From Mucilaginibacter straminoryzae (GTDB lineage: Bacteria; Bacteroidota; Bacteroidia; Sphingobacteriales; Sphingobacteriaceae), in contig NZ_JALJEJ010000002.1 in the NCBI RefSeq assembly GCF_022953055.1, positions 778,692 to 842,691 on the forward strand: DNA of 64,000 nucleotides, read 5' to 3'. Below, piece by piece: positions 18,055 through 26,664 of this stretch. The translations under genes and the position numbers were made by a program. The notes below the pieces were generated by a model that was given only the letters and a program-made list of their open reading frames with translations, did no database searches and had not been told where the DNA came from. The first letter of the stretch is position 1. Each line of letters starts with the position of its first letter.

Positions 18055-18761
18055 TAATGATGGTTAGTGTCCGTAAACTTATAACCCACACCGCGGATAG
18101 AATGGAAATATACCGGGTTTTTAGGATCTGGTTCGAAATACTTGCGGAACGTAAGAATAAAGTTATCTATCGTACGTGTCGACGGGTAAACGTCATAGTT
18201 CCATACGGTTTCCAGGATCTGCTCACGCGAAACAGCTTCATTACGGCGCTCGATCAGCAGCTTCAGCAGCATGGTTTCTTTTTTAGTCAGCGGGGTGATA
18301 GAACCATCTTCATTGATCAGTTCAAACGAGTTGAAATGAATAGTTTTATCGCCAATCTTATAGCTGTTAAACTCTTTCAGTTCGTCGCCTTTCAGGCTGC
18401 GCTTTACCAGGTTATTTACCCGCAAGATCAGTTCTTCCAGGTTGAAAGGTTTGGTCAGGTAGTCATCTGCACCTTTCTTTAAACCGGCAATTTTATCTTC
18501 ATTGGTGTTTTTAGCCGTCAGGAACATGATCGGCACGTCAGAATTCTCTAACCGGATAGTTTCTGCTACTACAAAACCGTCAACTTCCGGCATCATCACG
18601 TCCAGGATAATCAGGTTGAAACGCTCTTCTTTAAAAATCTGAAGCGCTTTTTTACCATTATTGGCGGTAGTTACTTTATAGCCCTCTAATTCGAGGTTTA
18701 ATTTGATGGCCTCGAGCAAATGCTCTTCATCTTCGGCCAGTAAGATTCTCTTTTTTGACAT
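18054..18761 (-). CDS. OmpR/PhoB-family response regulator
   Basis: 235 aa. The receiver domain has the acidic pair A-E-D-E-E near residue 10, phospho-acceptor Asp54 (I-I-L-D-V-M-M-P), Thr (F-L-T-A-K) and Lys (Y-L-T-K-P-F). The C-terminal winged helix has L-T-K-K-E-T-M-L-L-K-L-L and T-I-D-N-F-I-L-T-F-R-K-Y-F. It is 15 bp downstream of its cognate kinase gene within the heme cluster, so it may sense heme or redox state. No target site was recognised. Confidence 0.93.
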   Translation of the reverse strand: MSKKRILLAEDEEHLLEAIKLNLELEGYKVTTANNGKKALQIFKEERFNLIILDVMMPEVDGFVVAETIRLENSDVPIMFLTAKNTNEDKIAGLKKGADDYLTKPFNLEELILRVNNLVKRSLKGDELKEFNSYKIGDKTIHFNSFELINEDGSITPLTKKETMLLKLLIERRNEAVSREQILETVWNYDVYPSTRTIDNFILTFRKYFEPDPKNPVYFHSIRGVGYKFTDTNHH

Positions 18762-18776
18762 ATGAACTTTTTTAGG

Positions 18777-19646
18777 TTATCCGAAAACAACTTCGAAAAC
18801 GCTACCTGCAGGCCTGTTATCTTTTACCTGTATGCTGGCGTTGTGTTTATCCAAAACCTGTTTTACTATGTATAAACCTAATCCTGTCCCTTTTGTGTTT
18901 CGGGTATCCTCACTACCTACACGGTAAAACCGGTCGAAAATACGGTCTTTTTCCTGATCAGGTATCCCGATACCGTGATCGGCCACCATCAGGTAAACCT
19001 GACCGTCTTTTGTAAATAAGCGCACGTTAACCTCTGAGCATGGCTTGGAGTATTTAACGGCATTTTCGATCAAGTTAGTAACAACAGACGTTAATGCAAA
19101 CTTATCCCCGGTTATTTCAATCTTCGGTTCAATCTCTGCATTGATCAGTTGTTGTGTAAAATCGCATTTATTGATCTGCAAACGGTTAACTACCCCGTCT
19201 ACCAGTACGGAAAGATTAAAGCGTTCCTTAGGAAACGTGTATGACTGATTTTCAATTTTAGCAGCCATCAGCATATTTTCCACCATATCATTCAGCCGGT
19301 CAACATCCAGCAAACACTTACCCGTAAAATCAATGATCTGATCGTGGCTAAGCTTCCGCTTCTGGATCGTCTCCATATATAATTTAATGGAAGCCAGCGG
19401 CGATTTTAATTCGTGCGTTACAGACAACAGGAAATTACGCTTCTGCTCCTGTAAGCGACGCTCTTTATTGATAGACTTATGCAGGCTGATAGCGCCTACA
19501 ACAAGCACCAGGATAAAAACAGAGCCTTCTCCAAGAATCATCCCAAACCGCTGTGGTTGCAGCCTGCTTAGCATATATCCCCACCAGAAAAGTTCTGCCA
19601 GGGCATAGATCATCAGGGCGTAGAAAATTACAAAAGGCTTTTTCAT
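18777..19646 (-). CDS. sensor histidine kinase
   Basis: 289 aa. Two TM helices (about residues 5-26 and 38-56) have only a short loop between them, so there is no extracytoplasmic sensor domain. The H-box is S-V-T-H-E-L-K-S-P-L with His78. ATP-binding boxes are N-L-I-E-N-A-V-K-Y-S, D-H-G-I-G-I-P and G-T-G-L-G-L-Y-I-V-K. It starts at ATG 19646, one base after the hemL stop, so it is in the same transcript. The minimal sensor architecture suggests intramembrane or cytosolic sensing. Confidence 0.93.
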   Translation of the reverse strand: MKKPFVIFYALMIYALAELFWWGYMLSRLQPQRFGMILGEGSVFILVLVVGAISLHKSINKERRLQEQKRNFLLSVTHELKSPLASIKLYMETIQKRKLSHDQIIDFTGKCLLDVDRLNDMVENMLMAAKIENQSYTFPKERFNLSVLVDGVVNRLQINKCDFTQQLINAEIEPKIEITGDKFALTSVVTNLIENAVKYSKPCSEVNVRLFTKDGQVYLMVADHGIGIPDQEKDRIFDRFYRVGSEDTRNTKGTGLGLYIVKQVLDKHNASIQVKDNRPAGSVFEVVFG

Positions 19647-19647
19647 T

Positions 19648-21021
19648 TTATCGGTCTTTAAACACCAGATCTAAACTTTCAAAAATAGCACGTTTGGCCT
19701 TTTCAAGGTCTATCTTATTATGGGCAGCAGAAATAAAGCCTACCTCGTAGCCTGATGGCCCCAGGTAAATGCCGCGGTTAAGCAATTCGCGGTGCATTTT
19801 CTTGAATTTCTCCATGCTTGCCGGGTCTATTTCTTCTGCCGTGCGGACTGCCGCTTTATCTGTAAAAGCGAACCAGAAGATAGAACCAATAGAAAATACT
19901 TTAAATTTATAACTGCGAGCGGCAGCAAAACGGCGGATCGATTCTACAAACTCTTCTGTCTTGTTGTTCAGGTCGCGGTAGAAACCCATGCGCAATAATT
20001 CGCTTAACTGTGCAATACCTGCAGCCATTGCCACCGGGTTACCAGACAACGTACCCGCCTGGTAAACACTGCCCACCGGCGATATATGGTCCATAATTTC
20101 GGCAGAAGCGCCATAAGCGCCTACAGGCAAGCCACCACCGATAATTTTACCGTAGGTGATAATATCAGGTTTGATCTGGTAATAACCGGCCGCGCCTTCA
20201 AAACCCAAACGGAAGCCAGAGATCACCTCGTCAAAAATCAACAGCGTTCCGTTCTGTGTACAAATATCACGAAGGAACTGCAGGTATTCTTTTTCCTGAA
20301 GCAACAAACCGTTATTTGCCGGAACAGGTTCGATGATTACCGCTGCTATCTGATCTTTAAACTCTTCGAAAGCAGTTTTCAATGCTTCACGATCATTCAA
20401 AGAAACTACAATGGTTTCTTCTGCAAATGCTTTCGGGATACCTGCCGATGAAGTTTCGCCGAAAGTTACCAGTCCCGAACCTGCCTTAACCAATAGCGAA
20501 TCGGAGTGACCGTGGTAGCAACCTTCAAACTTTAAAACTTTATCACGTTTGGTAACGCCACGCGCTAACCTGATTGCAGACATTACCGCCTCTGTGCCCG
20601 AGCTTACAAAACGGATCTTTTCAATAAACTTGTTATTCTTCAGGATCAGTTCGGCCAGTTCATTTTCCAATGCGGTTGGCGCACCGAAAGACATGCCGTG
20701 CTGGATGGTTTCAATCACCTTATCTTTAATCCGGGCGTTATTATGGCCCAGGATCAGTGGCCCCCATGAGCAGCAGAAGTCTATAAACTCGTTACCGTCC
20801 GCATCCCATAAATGGCTGCCGTCGCCTTTTTCAATAAAAAGCGGTGTTCCGTATACCGACTTAAATGCCCGTACCGGCGAATTTACCCCACCCGGAAAAT
20901 AAGATTTAGCTTTCTCATACAAAGAAGCAGACTTTTCCCGGCTGATATCCGGCTTACCGGATGTATTTACCGGCATATCGCCTTCATTCCCTGCAAATAT
21001 TTTTTTTATTGAATCGAACAT
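19648..21021 (-). CDS. hemL: glutamate-1-semialdehyde 2,1-aminomutase
   Basis: A PLP enzyme making 5-aminolevulinate from glutamate-1-semialdehyde (C5 pathway). Class III aminotransferase motifs: F-P-G-G-V-N-S-P-V-R-A-F, S-S-G-T-E-A-V-M-S-A-I-R, F-D-E-V-I-S-G-F-R and the PLP lysine in I-T-Y-G-K-I-I-G-G-G. 457 aa from ATG 21021 is about 25-30 residues longer than usual; an internal ATG at 20976 (M-P-V-N-T-S) would be closer to family length. It is followed by the kinase gene after 1 bp. Confidence 0.96.
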   Translation of the reverse strand: MFDSIKKIFAGNEGDMPVNTSGKPDISREKSASLYEKAKSYFPGGVNSPVRAFKSVYGTPLFIEKGDGSHLWDADGNEFIDFCCSWGPLILGHNNARIKDKVIETIQHGMSFGAPTALENELAELILKNNKFIEKIRFVSSGTEAVMSAIRLARGVTKRDKVLKFEGCYHGHSDSLLVKAGSGLVTFGETSSAGIPKAFAEETIVVSLNDREALKTAFEEFKDQIAAVIIEPVPANNGLLLQEKEYLQFLRDICTQNGTLLIFDEVISGFRLGFEGAAGYYQIKPDIITYGKIIGGGLPVGAYGASAEIMDHISPVGSVYQAGTLSGNPVAMAAGIAQLSELLRMGFYRDLNNKTEEFVESIRRFAAARSYKFKVFSIGSIFWFAFTDKAAVRTAEEIDPASMEKFKKMHRELLNRGIYLGPSGYEVGFISAAHNKIDLEKAKRAIFESLDLVFKDR

Positions 21022-21140
21022 GTTTTTGTGTTTCGAGTAATCAGTTACCAGTTTCCAGTATCAACTGCCCGGTAAGATCATTATTTTTTATCGTCTACTC
21101 CTAAGTACCCGCACCTCGTCACTGGCGCCTCGCACCTACC
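21022..21140. repeat. hemL-hemB gap with short alternating repeats
   Basis: 119 bp with CAGTTACCAGTTTCCAGTAT and CGCACCTCG..CTGGCGCCTCGCACC motifs, similar to the leuD-leuB gap. No promoter was recognised. Confidence 0.4.
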
Positions 21141-22112
21141 TTATAGCCACTTATTCAGTAATACTTCTTTAGCGTGGTAAGTTAAAATTGCTGTAGCACC
21201 CGCTCTACGAAGGCTGGTAAGCACTTCGGTTACGGCGCGTTGTTCATTTAACCAACCGTTGCGCACTGCGGCTTTTACCATGGCATATTCGCCGCTTACG
21301 TTGTAAGCTGCAATAGGCAGCTCGGTATTTTCTTTCAGCAAACGGATCACATCCAGGTATGGCAAGCCGGGCTTCACCATCAGGAAGTCTGCACCTTCTT
21401 CTTCGTCCAACCGTGCCTCTATCAATGCCTCCTGGATATTGGCCGGGTTCATCTGGTAGGTTTTCTTATCGCCAAACTTCGGCGCAGAATTCAACGCATC
21501 CCGAAACGGTCCGTAAAACGCACTGGCATATTTAGCCGTATATGACATAATTGAAACGTGAGCAAAGCCGTTTTCATCCAGTACATTGCGGATGTAGCCC
21601 ACCCTGCCGTCCATCATATCCGAAGGGGCGATAATATCGGCACCCGCCTGCGCGTGTGCCAGCGCCATCTTCCCTAATACCTCTAAGGTTTCGTCGTTCA
21701 GGATAATGCCGTTATCTACAATACCATCATGACCATCGCTACTGTAGGGATCCATCGCTACGTCTGTAATAACGCAAGCTTCCGGGAAGTGCTTTTTCAC
21801 TTCAGCGATAGCGCGCAAATAAAGGCTGCCTTCGCGATGACTTTCTGTTGCCAAGCGGTCTTTCAGTTGCTCTTCGATATTCGGGAACAGATCGAAAGAT
21901 TTTAAACCCAGTTCCATGCAACTTTCCACCTCGCGAAGCAGGTTATCTATAGAATACCGGAAAATTCCCGGCATAGATGAAACTTCTGTTTTCTGATTAC
22001 TGCCTTCTACAATAAACAACGGGAAGATGAGGTTAGCCGCACTTACATGCGTCTCTTGCACCATCTGCCTGATTACTTCGCTTTTTCTGTTTCTTCTGGG
22101 TCTTTGTAACAT
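21141..22112 (-). CDS. hemB: porphobilinogen synthase (ALA dehydratase)
   Basis: This condenses two 5-aminolevulinate molecules to porphobilinogen. 323 aa. Schiff-base lysines lie in M-S-Y-T-A-K-Y-A-S and F-L-M-V-K-P-G-L-P-Y. The metal-site region I-T-D-V-A-M-D-P-Y-S-S-D-G-H lacks the Cys cluster of Zn-type enzymes (Asp/Ala in place of Cys), so a Mg-type enzyme is likely. It starts at ATG 22112 in the heme cluster. Confidence 0.96.
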   Translation of the reverse strand: MLQRPRRNRKSEVIRQMVQETHVSAANLIFPLFIVEGSNQKTEVSSMPGIFRYSIDNLLREVESCMELGLKSFDLFPNIEEQLKDRLATESHREGSLYLRAIAEVKKHFPEACVITDVAMDPYSSDGHDGIVDNGIILNDETLEVLGKMALAHAQAGADIIAPSDMMDGRVGYIRNVLDENGFAHVSIMSYTAKYASAFYGPFRDALNSAPKFGDKKTYQMNPANIQEALIEARLDEEEGADFLMVKPGLPYLDVIRLLKENTELPIAAYNVSGEYAMVKAAVRNGWLNEQRAVTEVLTSLRRAGATAILTYHAKEVLLNKWL

Positions 22113-22190
22113 TTTTAGCTAATAGACCATAGTCAATAGACAATGGTAGTTTAAAATAGCAATGGTCTATCGACCATCAGCTATGGACTT
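22113..22190. repeat. hemB-hemC gap with an inverted repeat
   Basis: 78 bp with repeats of the form AATAGACCATAGTCAATAGACAATGG and its inverted partner CAATGGTCTATCGACCATCAGCTATGG (each arm broken into shorter matches), another dispersed-repeat type. It could fold in the transcript. Confidence 0.45.
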
Positions 22191-23768
22191 TTACAAACCG
22201 AATACCGCTTCGGCTAAACCCACCTCGTCTGGTGAGAACGGCAGCGTATACGGTATATTATAATCTTCGAGGCGGCGGCCGGTAGATTTGCCTATGGCAA
22301 TCACTTTTTGACCTACGTCTAACAAATTCTTTTCAAAATAACTCTCGGCGTTAGAAGGGCTGGTAAATACCAACACATCTGCCGAAGAGCCGTCTGCATC
22401 TTCATCTATTACGGTTTCATACACCGGCAGGTCTATCACTTTTGTATCTGCAGACATACCCTGCTGTATACTGCGTAGTGAGGCCTCTGCACCCGGGAAC
22501 AATACTTTAGTACCATTGGCTACACGGGCAAACTCGCGCGCTACCTCTGCAGTATCGCCGCTCTGGCCCACGTACTCTGCAAAGTAACCCTGGCGGCGAA
22601 GCATCTCCTCTGAACCGGTGCCCATAACGCCGAACTTAACCGGCTGCGGGAATTGTGGTTCTAGTTTAAAAAAGTACTCCACGGCATTTTTGCTAGTGAA
22701 AAATACCCAATCAACATCTTTGAGGATATAGGAATCGAAACGGTTGATAACCGGGACGGTGCGGATAAGCGAACGTGCTTCTACTTCGATACCATGCCGC
22801 TCCAACGCCCGGCGGAAATAACTTTGCGCACTCAGTTCGCGCGAGATAAAAACACGGCTTACCAGTTTGCGGTCTTTGTTAAAGCTTTCTACTACCTGCT
22901 GTGCCAGTCCTTCTGCACTTGTGGCTTGCAGGAATAGCCTGTCCGGGAACTGCTCGCCCTCGTCCGCTTTTGCAGTGAATACCTGGTACACGCCTTCGTG
23001 CTTGCGGCAGTAACAGCCCAAAGGCAGGTGGCAGCCCCCACCGAACAACTTTAACACACTGCGCTCTACCGACAGCTGTTCGGCAACATCAGGGTTATGC
23101 AAATGCTGATGCAGCGTTTCAAATAAAGCAATATCACTTTCCCTGATCTGGATAGCCAGCACGCCTTGTGCCGGTGCAGGTATCAGTTCGGTTGGTGTTA
23201 ATTCTTCTACGTGAAATTCGCTCAGATCCAAACCCAGACGTGCAACACCGGCTTTTGCCAGCATAATGGCGTCATAGTTTTCATCGCGAAGTTTCTGGAT
23301 ACGGGTATTTACGTTGCCGCGAAGATCGTCTATCTCCAGATCGGGCCTGTAGGCCAGTAACTGGGCTTTACGACGGTTGGATGAGGTGCCTACCAATCCG
23401 CCAAACTTAACAGACAGCTTCTGGTGAACATCTACACAGTCCTTCAGAATCAACAACAGTTCAGAGGGATCTTCCCGGTCTGAAACTGCTGCGATAATGA
23501 GTCCCGGCGGATTCTCTGTCGGCAGGTCTTTGTGCGAGTGCACTGCCAGATCTATTTTGCCTGCCAGTAATTCTTCTTCTATTTCTTTGGTGAAAAACCC
23601 TTTACCTTCCAGCTTATCAAAGCTCAGGTTCAGGATGCGGTCACCCTGTGTTTTAATGATTTTGAGTTCAGCAGTAACGCCTATCTCGGCCAGCCTGTCT
23701 TTAACATGATTAGCTTGCCATAATGCCAGCTCGCTGCCGCGCGTACCTATAATTAACTTTCTGTCCAA
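22191..23768 (-). CDS. hemC: hydroxymethylbilane synthase / uroporphyrinogen-III synthase fusion
   Basis: 525 aa with two catalytic domains. Residues 1 to about 300 are porphobilinogen deaminase: I-G-T-R-G-S-E-L-A-L-W-Q, H-S-H-K-D-L-P, L-R-G-N-V-N-T-R, and the dipyrromethane-cofactor cysteine at C246 (G-G-G-C-H-L-P-L-G). Residues about 310-525 are HemD-like: F-I-S-R-E-L, W-V-F-F-T-S-K-N-A-V, F-P-G-A-E-A-S-L and V-F-T-S-P-S-N-A-E. HemD is weakly conserved, so its activity is inferred. No separate hemD is in the window. The fusion would channel unstable hydroxymethylbilane to ring closure. Confidence 0.93.
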   Translation of the reverse strand: MDRKLIIGTRGSELALWQANHVKDRLAEIGVTAELKIIKTQGDRILNLSFDKLEGKGFFTKEIEEELLAGKIDLAVHSHKDLPTENPPGLIIAAVSDREDPSELLLILKDCVDVHQKLSVKFGGLVGTSSNRRKAQLLAYRPDLEIDDLRGNVNTRIQKLRDENYDAIMLAKAGVARLGLDLSEFHVEELTPTELIPAPAQGVLAIQIRESDIALFETLHQHLHNPDVAEQLSVERSVLKLFGGGCHLPLGCYCRKHEGVYQVFTAKADEGEQFPDRLFLQATSAEGLAQQVVESFNKDRKLVSRVFISRELSAQSYFRRALERHGIEVEARSLIRTVPVINRFDSYILKDVDWVFFTSKNAVEYFFKLEPQFPQPVKFGVMGTGSEEMLRRQGYFAEYVGQSGDTAEVAREFARVANGTKVLFPGAEASLRSIQQGMSADTKVIDLPVYETVIDEDADGSSADVLVFTSPSNAESYFEKNLLDVGQKVIAIGKSTGRRLEDYNIPYTLPFSPDEVGLAEAVFGL

Positions 23769-23908
23769 GGAGTAAAATTTTCAGTACAAATTTAATTTTT
23801 AAACCCATGTACCGCCAATTTTTATTGTATTGTGAAGATTTACTGACCAATACAATTTCCCAAACATCCGGATGCCGAAAAGTAGCTATAAAGCGGGCGC
23901 ATGAAATT

Positions 23909-25135
23909 TTAGTTATTGTTGATCATGATCTCCTTGGCCATCACCATAGGAACGCTGATATACTTCTTTTCCATGTAGCTGATCACCTTCTCCAGGATAT
24001 CGCGAGAATGCGGATCAAGGTTCTGCACTTCGTCTGCAAAAACAGAATTAAGGGCAGTCTGGCGGATCTCTTTGATCTTCTCCGGCACCTGGCGCATGGC
24101 CACTTCTATGCGGCGCTGTTTCAGTTGCGGGATAAACTCTGCAATGTTCTGCTCGATGATCTTTTCTGCATCGGCCAGTTCATGATAGCGTTCCTGAAGG
24201 TTTTTCTTGGCAATCTCGTTCAGCGAATGTACCTCGATAAAGTTTACAGGGTATAGCGCCAGCACAGCAGGGTCTGTATCATTAGGGATCGCTAAATCAA
24301 CAATGGTCTTCTTGTCTGTTTCACCATTCAGCAATGAAGCGTAAACTTCAGGCGTGATCAATGGCTCTACAGAAGAGGTACAGGTGATGATAATATCAAA
24401 ACCCTTTTTATAGGTTTTCAGCGCTTCCAGGTCATACGCTTCGCCTTTCAGGTCGGCGGCTAATTCCTGCGCTTTTGATAACGTACGGTTAAATACTGCA
24501 AAATTGCTGTACTTGTGTTTCTGAAGGTATTTAGAAATATTACGGTTGGTTTCGCCTGCACCAATAATCAGCACACGGGCATTGATGTATTGTTTCAGTT
24601 CTTTAAGCTTACGGTAAGCCAGCGAAACTACCGAAATGGGGTTTTTAGAGATATTGGTATGGGTATACACCTCTTTGGCAGCCTTTACAACGCAGTTCAT
24701 CACCATACGCAGATAGTCGCCGGTGAGGCCTGCCGCACGGCAGCATTCGTAAGCTTTACGCACCTGGGCTAAAATTTCTTTCTCGCCCACCACCAGGCTT
24801 TCCAGCGAACAAGAGGTGCGCAGTAAGTGGTTTAAAGCATCCTGATCTTCATAAACAGAAGCGGCATTCAGAAAAACTTCGGTATAGCCAGGGCATAAGC
24901 CCATGTTCAATGCGTGGAAAAACTTACGGATAAAATCGCGGTCGACAGCTTGCGGTGTGGCCATTACAAACGCTACCCTGTTACAGGTGGCCAGGTAAAA
25001 TATCTCGGGGATATCAAACTGCTGCTTTACATATTGAAGTTTATCGGTCAGATTCTCCTGGCAAATCACCAGCTTTCCCAGCTCCTTCAATTCAATCTGT
25101 TTGTGCGTAAATGCGATGACCTTAAGATACTTCAA
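23909..25135 (-). CDS. hemA: glutamyl-tRNA reductase
   Basis: NADPH-dependent reduction of glutamyl-tRNA to glutamate-1-semialdehyde, first step of the C5 heme pathway. 408 aa. Catalytic Cys51 is in Y-L-A-T-C-N-R-V. The S-L-V-V-G-E-K-E-I-L-A-Q-V signature, the NADPH-binding loop L-I-I-G-A-G-E-T-N and a C-terminal dimerisation helix region are present. It starts at ATG 25135 and is the first gene of the heme cluster; hemCD follows after 140 bp. Confidence 0.96.
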   Translation of the reverse strand: MKYLKVIAFTHKQIELKELGKLVICQENLTDKLQYVKQQFDIPEIFYLATCNRVAFVMATPQAVDRDFIRKFFHALNMGLCPGYTEVFLNAASVYEDQDALNHLLRTSCSLESLVVGEKEILAQVRKAYECCRAAGLTGDYLRMVMNCVVKAAKEVYTHTNISKNPISVVSLAYRKLKELKQYINARVLIIGAGETNRNISKYLQKHKYSNFAVFNRTLSKAQELAADLKGEAYDLEALKTYKKGFDIIITCTSSVEPLITPEVYASLLNGETDKKTIVDLAIPNDTDPAVLALYPVNFIEVHSLNEIAKKNLQERYHELADAEKIIEQNIAEFIPQLKQRRIEVAMRQVPEKIKEIRQTALNSVFADEVQNLDPHSRDILEKVISYMEKKYISVPMVMAKEIMINNN

Positions 25136-25157
25136 GACTGTTTTTTATTTAACCCAA

Positions 25158-25165
25158 CAAAATTA
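25158..25165 (-). promoter_or_regulatory. candidate -7 box for hemA
   Basis: On the minus strand TAATTTTG matches the Bacteroidetes TAnnTTTG -7 element, 22 bp upstream of the hemA ATG. A TTGACA-like -33 candidate (25191-25186) is spaced slightly long (23 bases from TTG). The intergenic region to the divergent DoxX gene is 244 bp. Confidence 0.45.
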
Positions 25166-25379
25166 CGTTCTCAACTTGCTTCGTATGTCAATACTTTGTC
25201 AAACCAAGTAATTTAGAACGGCTTTAAATAACGTTATATTCTTTGTCTAAAACCTGTAGTTTATAGCTACCTTGTTTTTAAACTGCTGCAAATATGCAAA
25301 TCGGAAAAAAGATTTCGTTAGCATAAGTGTCATTTTTAGAAGTGACTAAGATCACTTTTTGAATAACTGCCGATTAACC

Positions 25380-25766
25380 ATGAAAATCACCCGTTTAAAA
25401 CTCTTCAGCCTATGTTTTATGTTTATTTTTTACCTGCTGGCTGGGCTTAATCACTTTATACACCCGGACGCATATCTCCAGATCATTCCCCGTTATATAC
25501 CATTACGGCCAATTGCCAACGAGGTTGCCGGGGCAGCAGAAATTATTTTTGCCGTAATGTTATTATTCCGTTCTACCAGACGGCTTGGCGGAATTTTAAT
25601 TATGCTGATGCTGGTCGCCTTTTTGCCGGTACATATCCAAATGCTGTTGGAAGCACCAATAAAACTGGCCTCATTTGTGGTAACGCCACTCATTGCCTGG
25701 GTAAGACTGTTATTTCAGCCGGTTTTGATCCTGTGGGCCTGGTGGGCTACAAAAAGCAGCGATTAA
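25380..25766 (+). CDS. DoxX-like integral membrane protein
   Basis: 128 aa with four hydrophobic helices. It begins M-K-I-T-R-L-K-L-F-S-L-C and contains the DoxX-type L-A-G-L-N-H-F-I-H-P-D and an internal R-P-I-A-N-E-V-A-G-A-A-E-I. ATG 25380 was chosen over an upstream TTG (25359). Function is unknown; DoxX relatives act in quinone-linked or thiosulfate redox chemistry, but nothing here shows that. Confidence 0.8.
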   Translation: MKITRLKLFSLCFMFIFYLLAGLNHFIHPDAYLQIIPRYIPLRPIANEVAGAAEIIFAVMLLFRSTRRLGGILIMLMLVAFLPVHIQMLLEAPIKLASFVVTPLIAWVRLLFQPVLILWAWWATKSSD

Positions 25767-25811
25767 CTTTTTCGCAACATTAATTTCAACCAAGCGTTAA
25801 CTTCTGATAAT

Positions 25812-26660
25812 ATGATCAAGAACGAATCTTTTTCTATTACAGGCGCTAACGGCAGGTTGATGGCGGCCGATATTACCTACCATGAGGAGAGGCCCGGTGC
25901 ACCGCTGATTATTTTCGTCCATGGTTTCAAAGGCTTTAAAGATTGGGGTACCCACGCGCTTGTAGCTCGTTTCTTTGCCGAGAATGGCTACCGGTTCCTG
26001 AAGTTTAATTTCTCGCACAACGGGGTTACAGAAAACCAACCAACGGAAATAACAGACCTGATTGCGTTTGGCGAAAACACACCAACCATAGAACTCGAAG
26101 ATCTCCAACAAGTGATCAGCTTTGTAAAAAGCGGGGCGGCAATCCAAACCCCTTCACAAATCATCCTGTTAGGGCATAGTCTCGGTGGTGGTATCAGCAT
26201 TATTACCGCTGCAGAAGATGCGCGCATTTCAGGCCTGATCACCATGGCTTCAGTATCTTCATTCAGAAATTTATGGCCCAAAGAAGCGGAAAAAGACTGG
26301 CACACCCGCGGCTTTATTTATATGACTGATAGCCGCACCGGCAATCAACTGCCGTTAAAAAGCACCCTGCTGGACGATCTGGATAAAAATTCGGCGCGTT
26401 TGAACATCCTGGCTAAAGCCGCATCTGTTAACCAACCCTGGTTAATTATACATGGCACTGCCGACCAAACTGTACCCATAAGTAACGCGCAGGACCTAAA
26501 GCGCATGCAGCCCAATGCCGAGTTAATAATTATGCCCAATACCGGGCACACCTTTGGCGCTGTGCACCCCTACCCCGGCATGGAACTACCTTTACAATTG
26601 TTGGACCTTTGTAAAAAAGGACTCAGATTTTTAAAGGACAATCTTTCTGTCCATATTTGA
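25812..26660 (+). CDS. alpha/beta hydrolase
   Basis: 282 aa with the canonical fold. The oxyanion H-G-F-K-G-F follows the first strand; nucleophile elbow G-H-S-L-G-G (Ser near residue 122), acid region H-G-T-A-D-Q-T-V, and catalytic His in N-T-G-H-T-F-G. It lacks a signal peptide, so it is cytosolic. The substrate is unknown. The next gene starts 4 bp after its stop, suggesting co-transcription with the metallohydrolase. Confidence 0.88.
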   Translation: MIKNESFSITGANGRLMAADITYHEERPGAPLIIFVHGFKGFKDWGTHALVARFFAENGYRFLKFNFSHNGVTENQPTEITDLIAFGENTPTIELEDLQQVISFVKSGAAIQTPSQIILLGHSLGGGISIITAAEDARISGLITMASVSSFRNLWPKEAEKDWHTRGFIYMTDSRTGNQLPLKSTLLDDLDKNSARLNILAKAASVNQPWLIIHGTADQTVPISNAQDLKRMQPNAELIIMPNTGHTFGAVHPYPGMELPLQLLDLCKKGLRFLKDNLSVHI

Positions 26661-26664
26661 GGCA

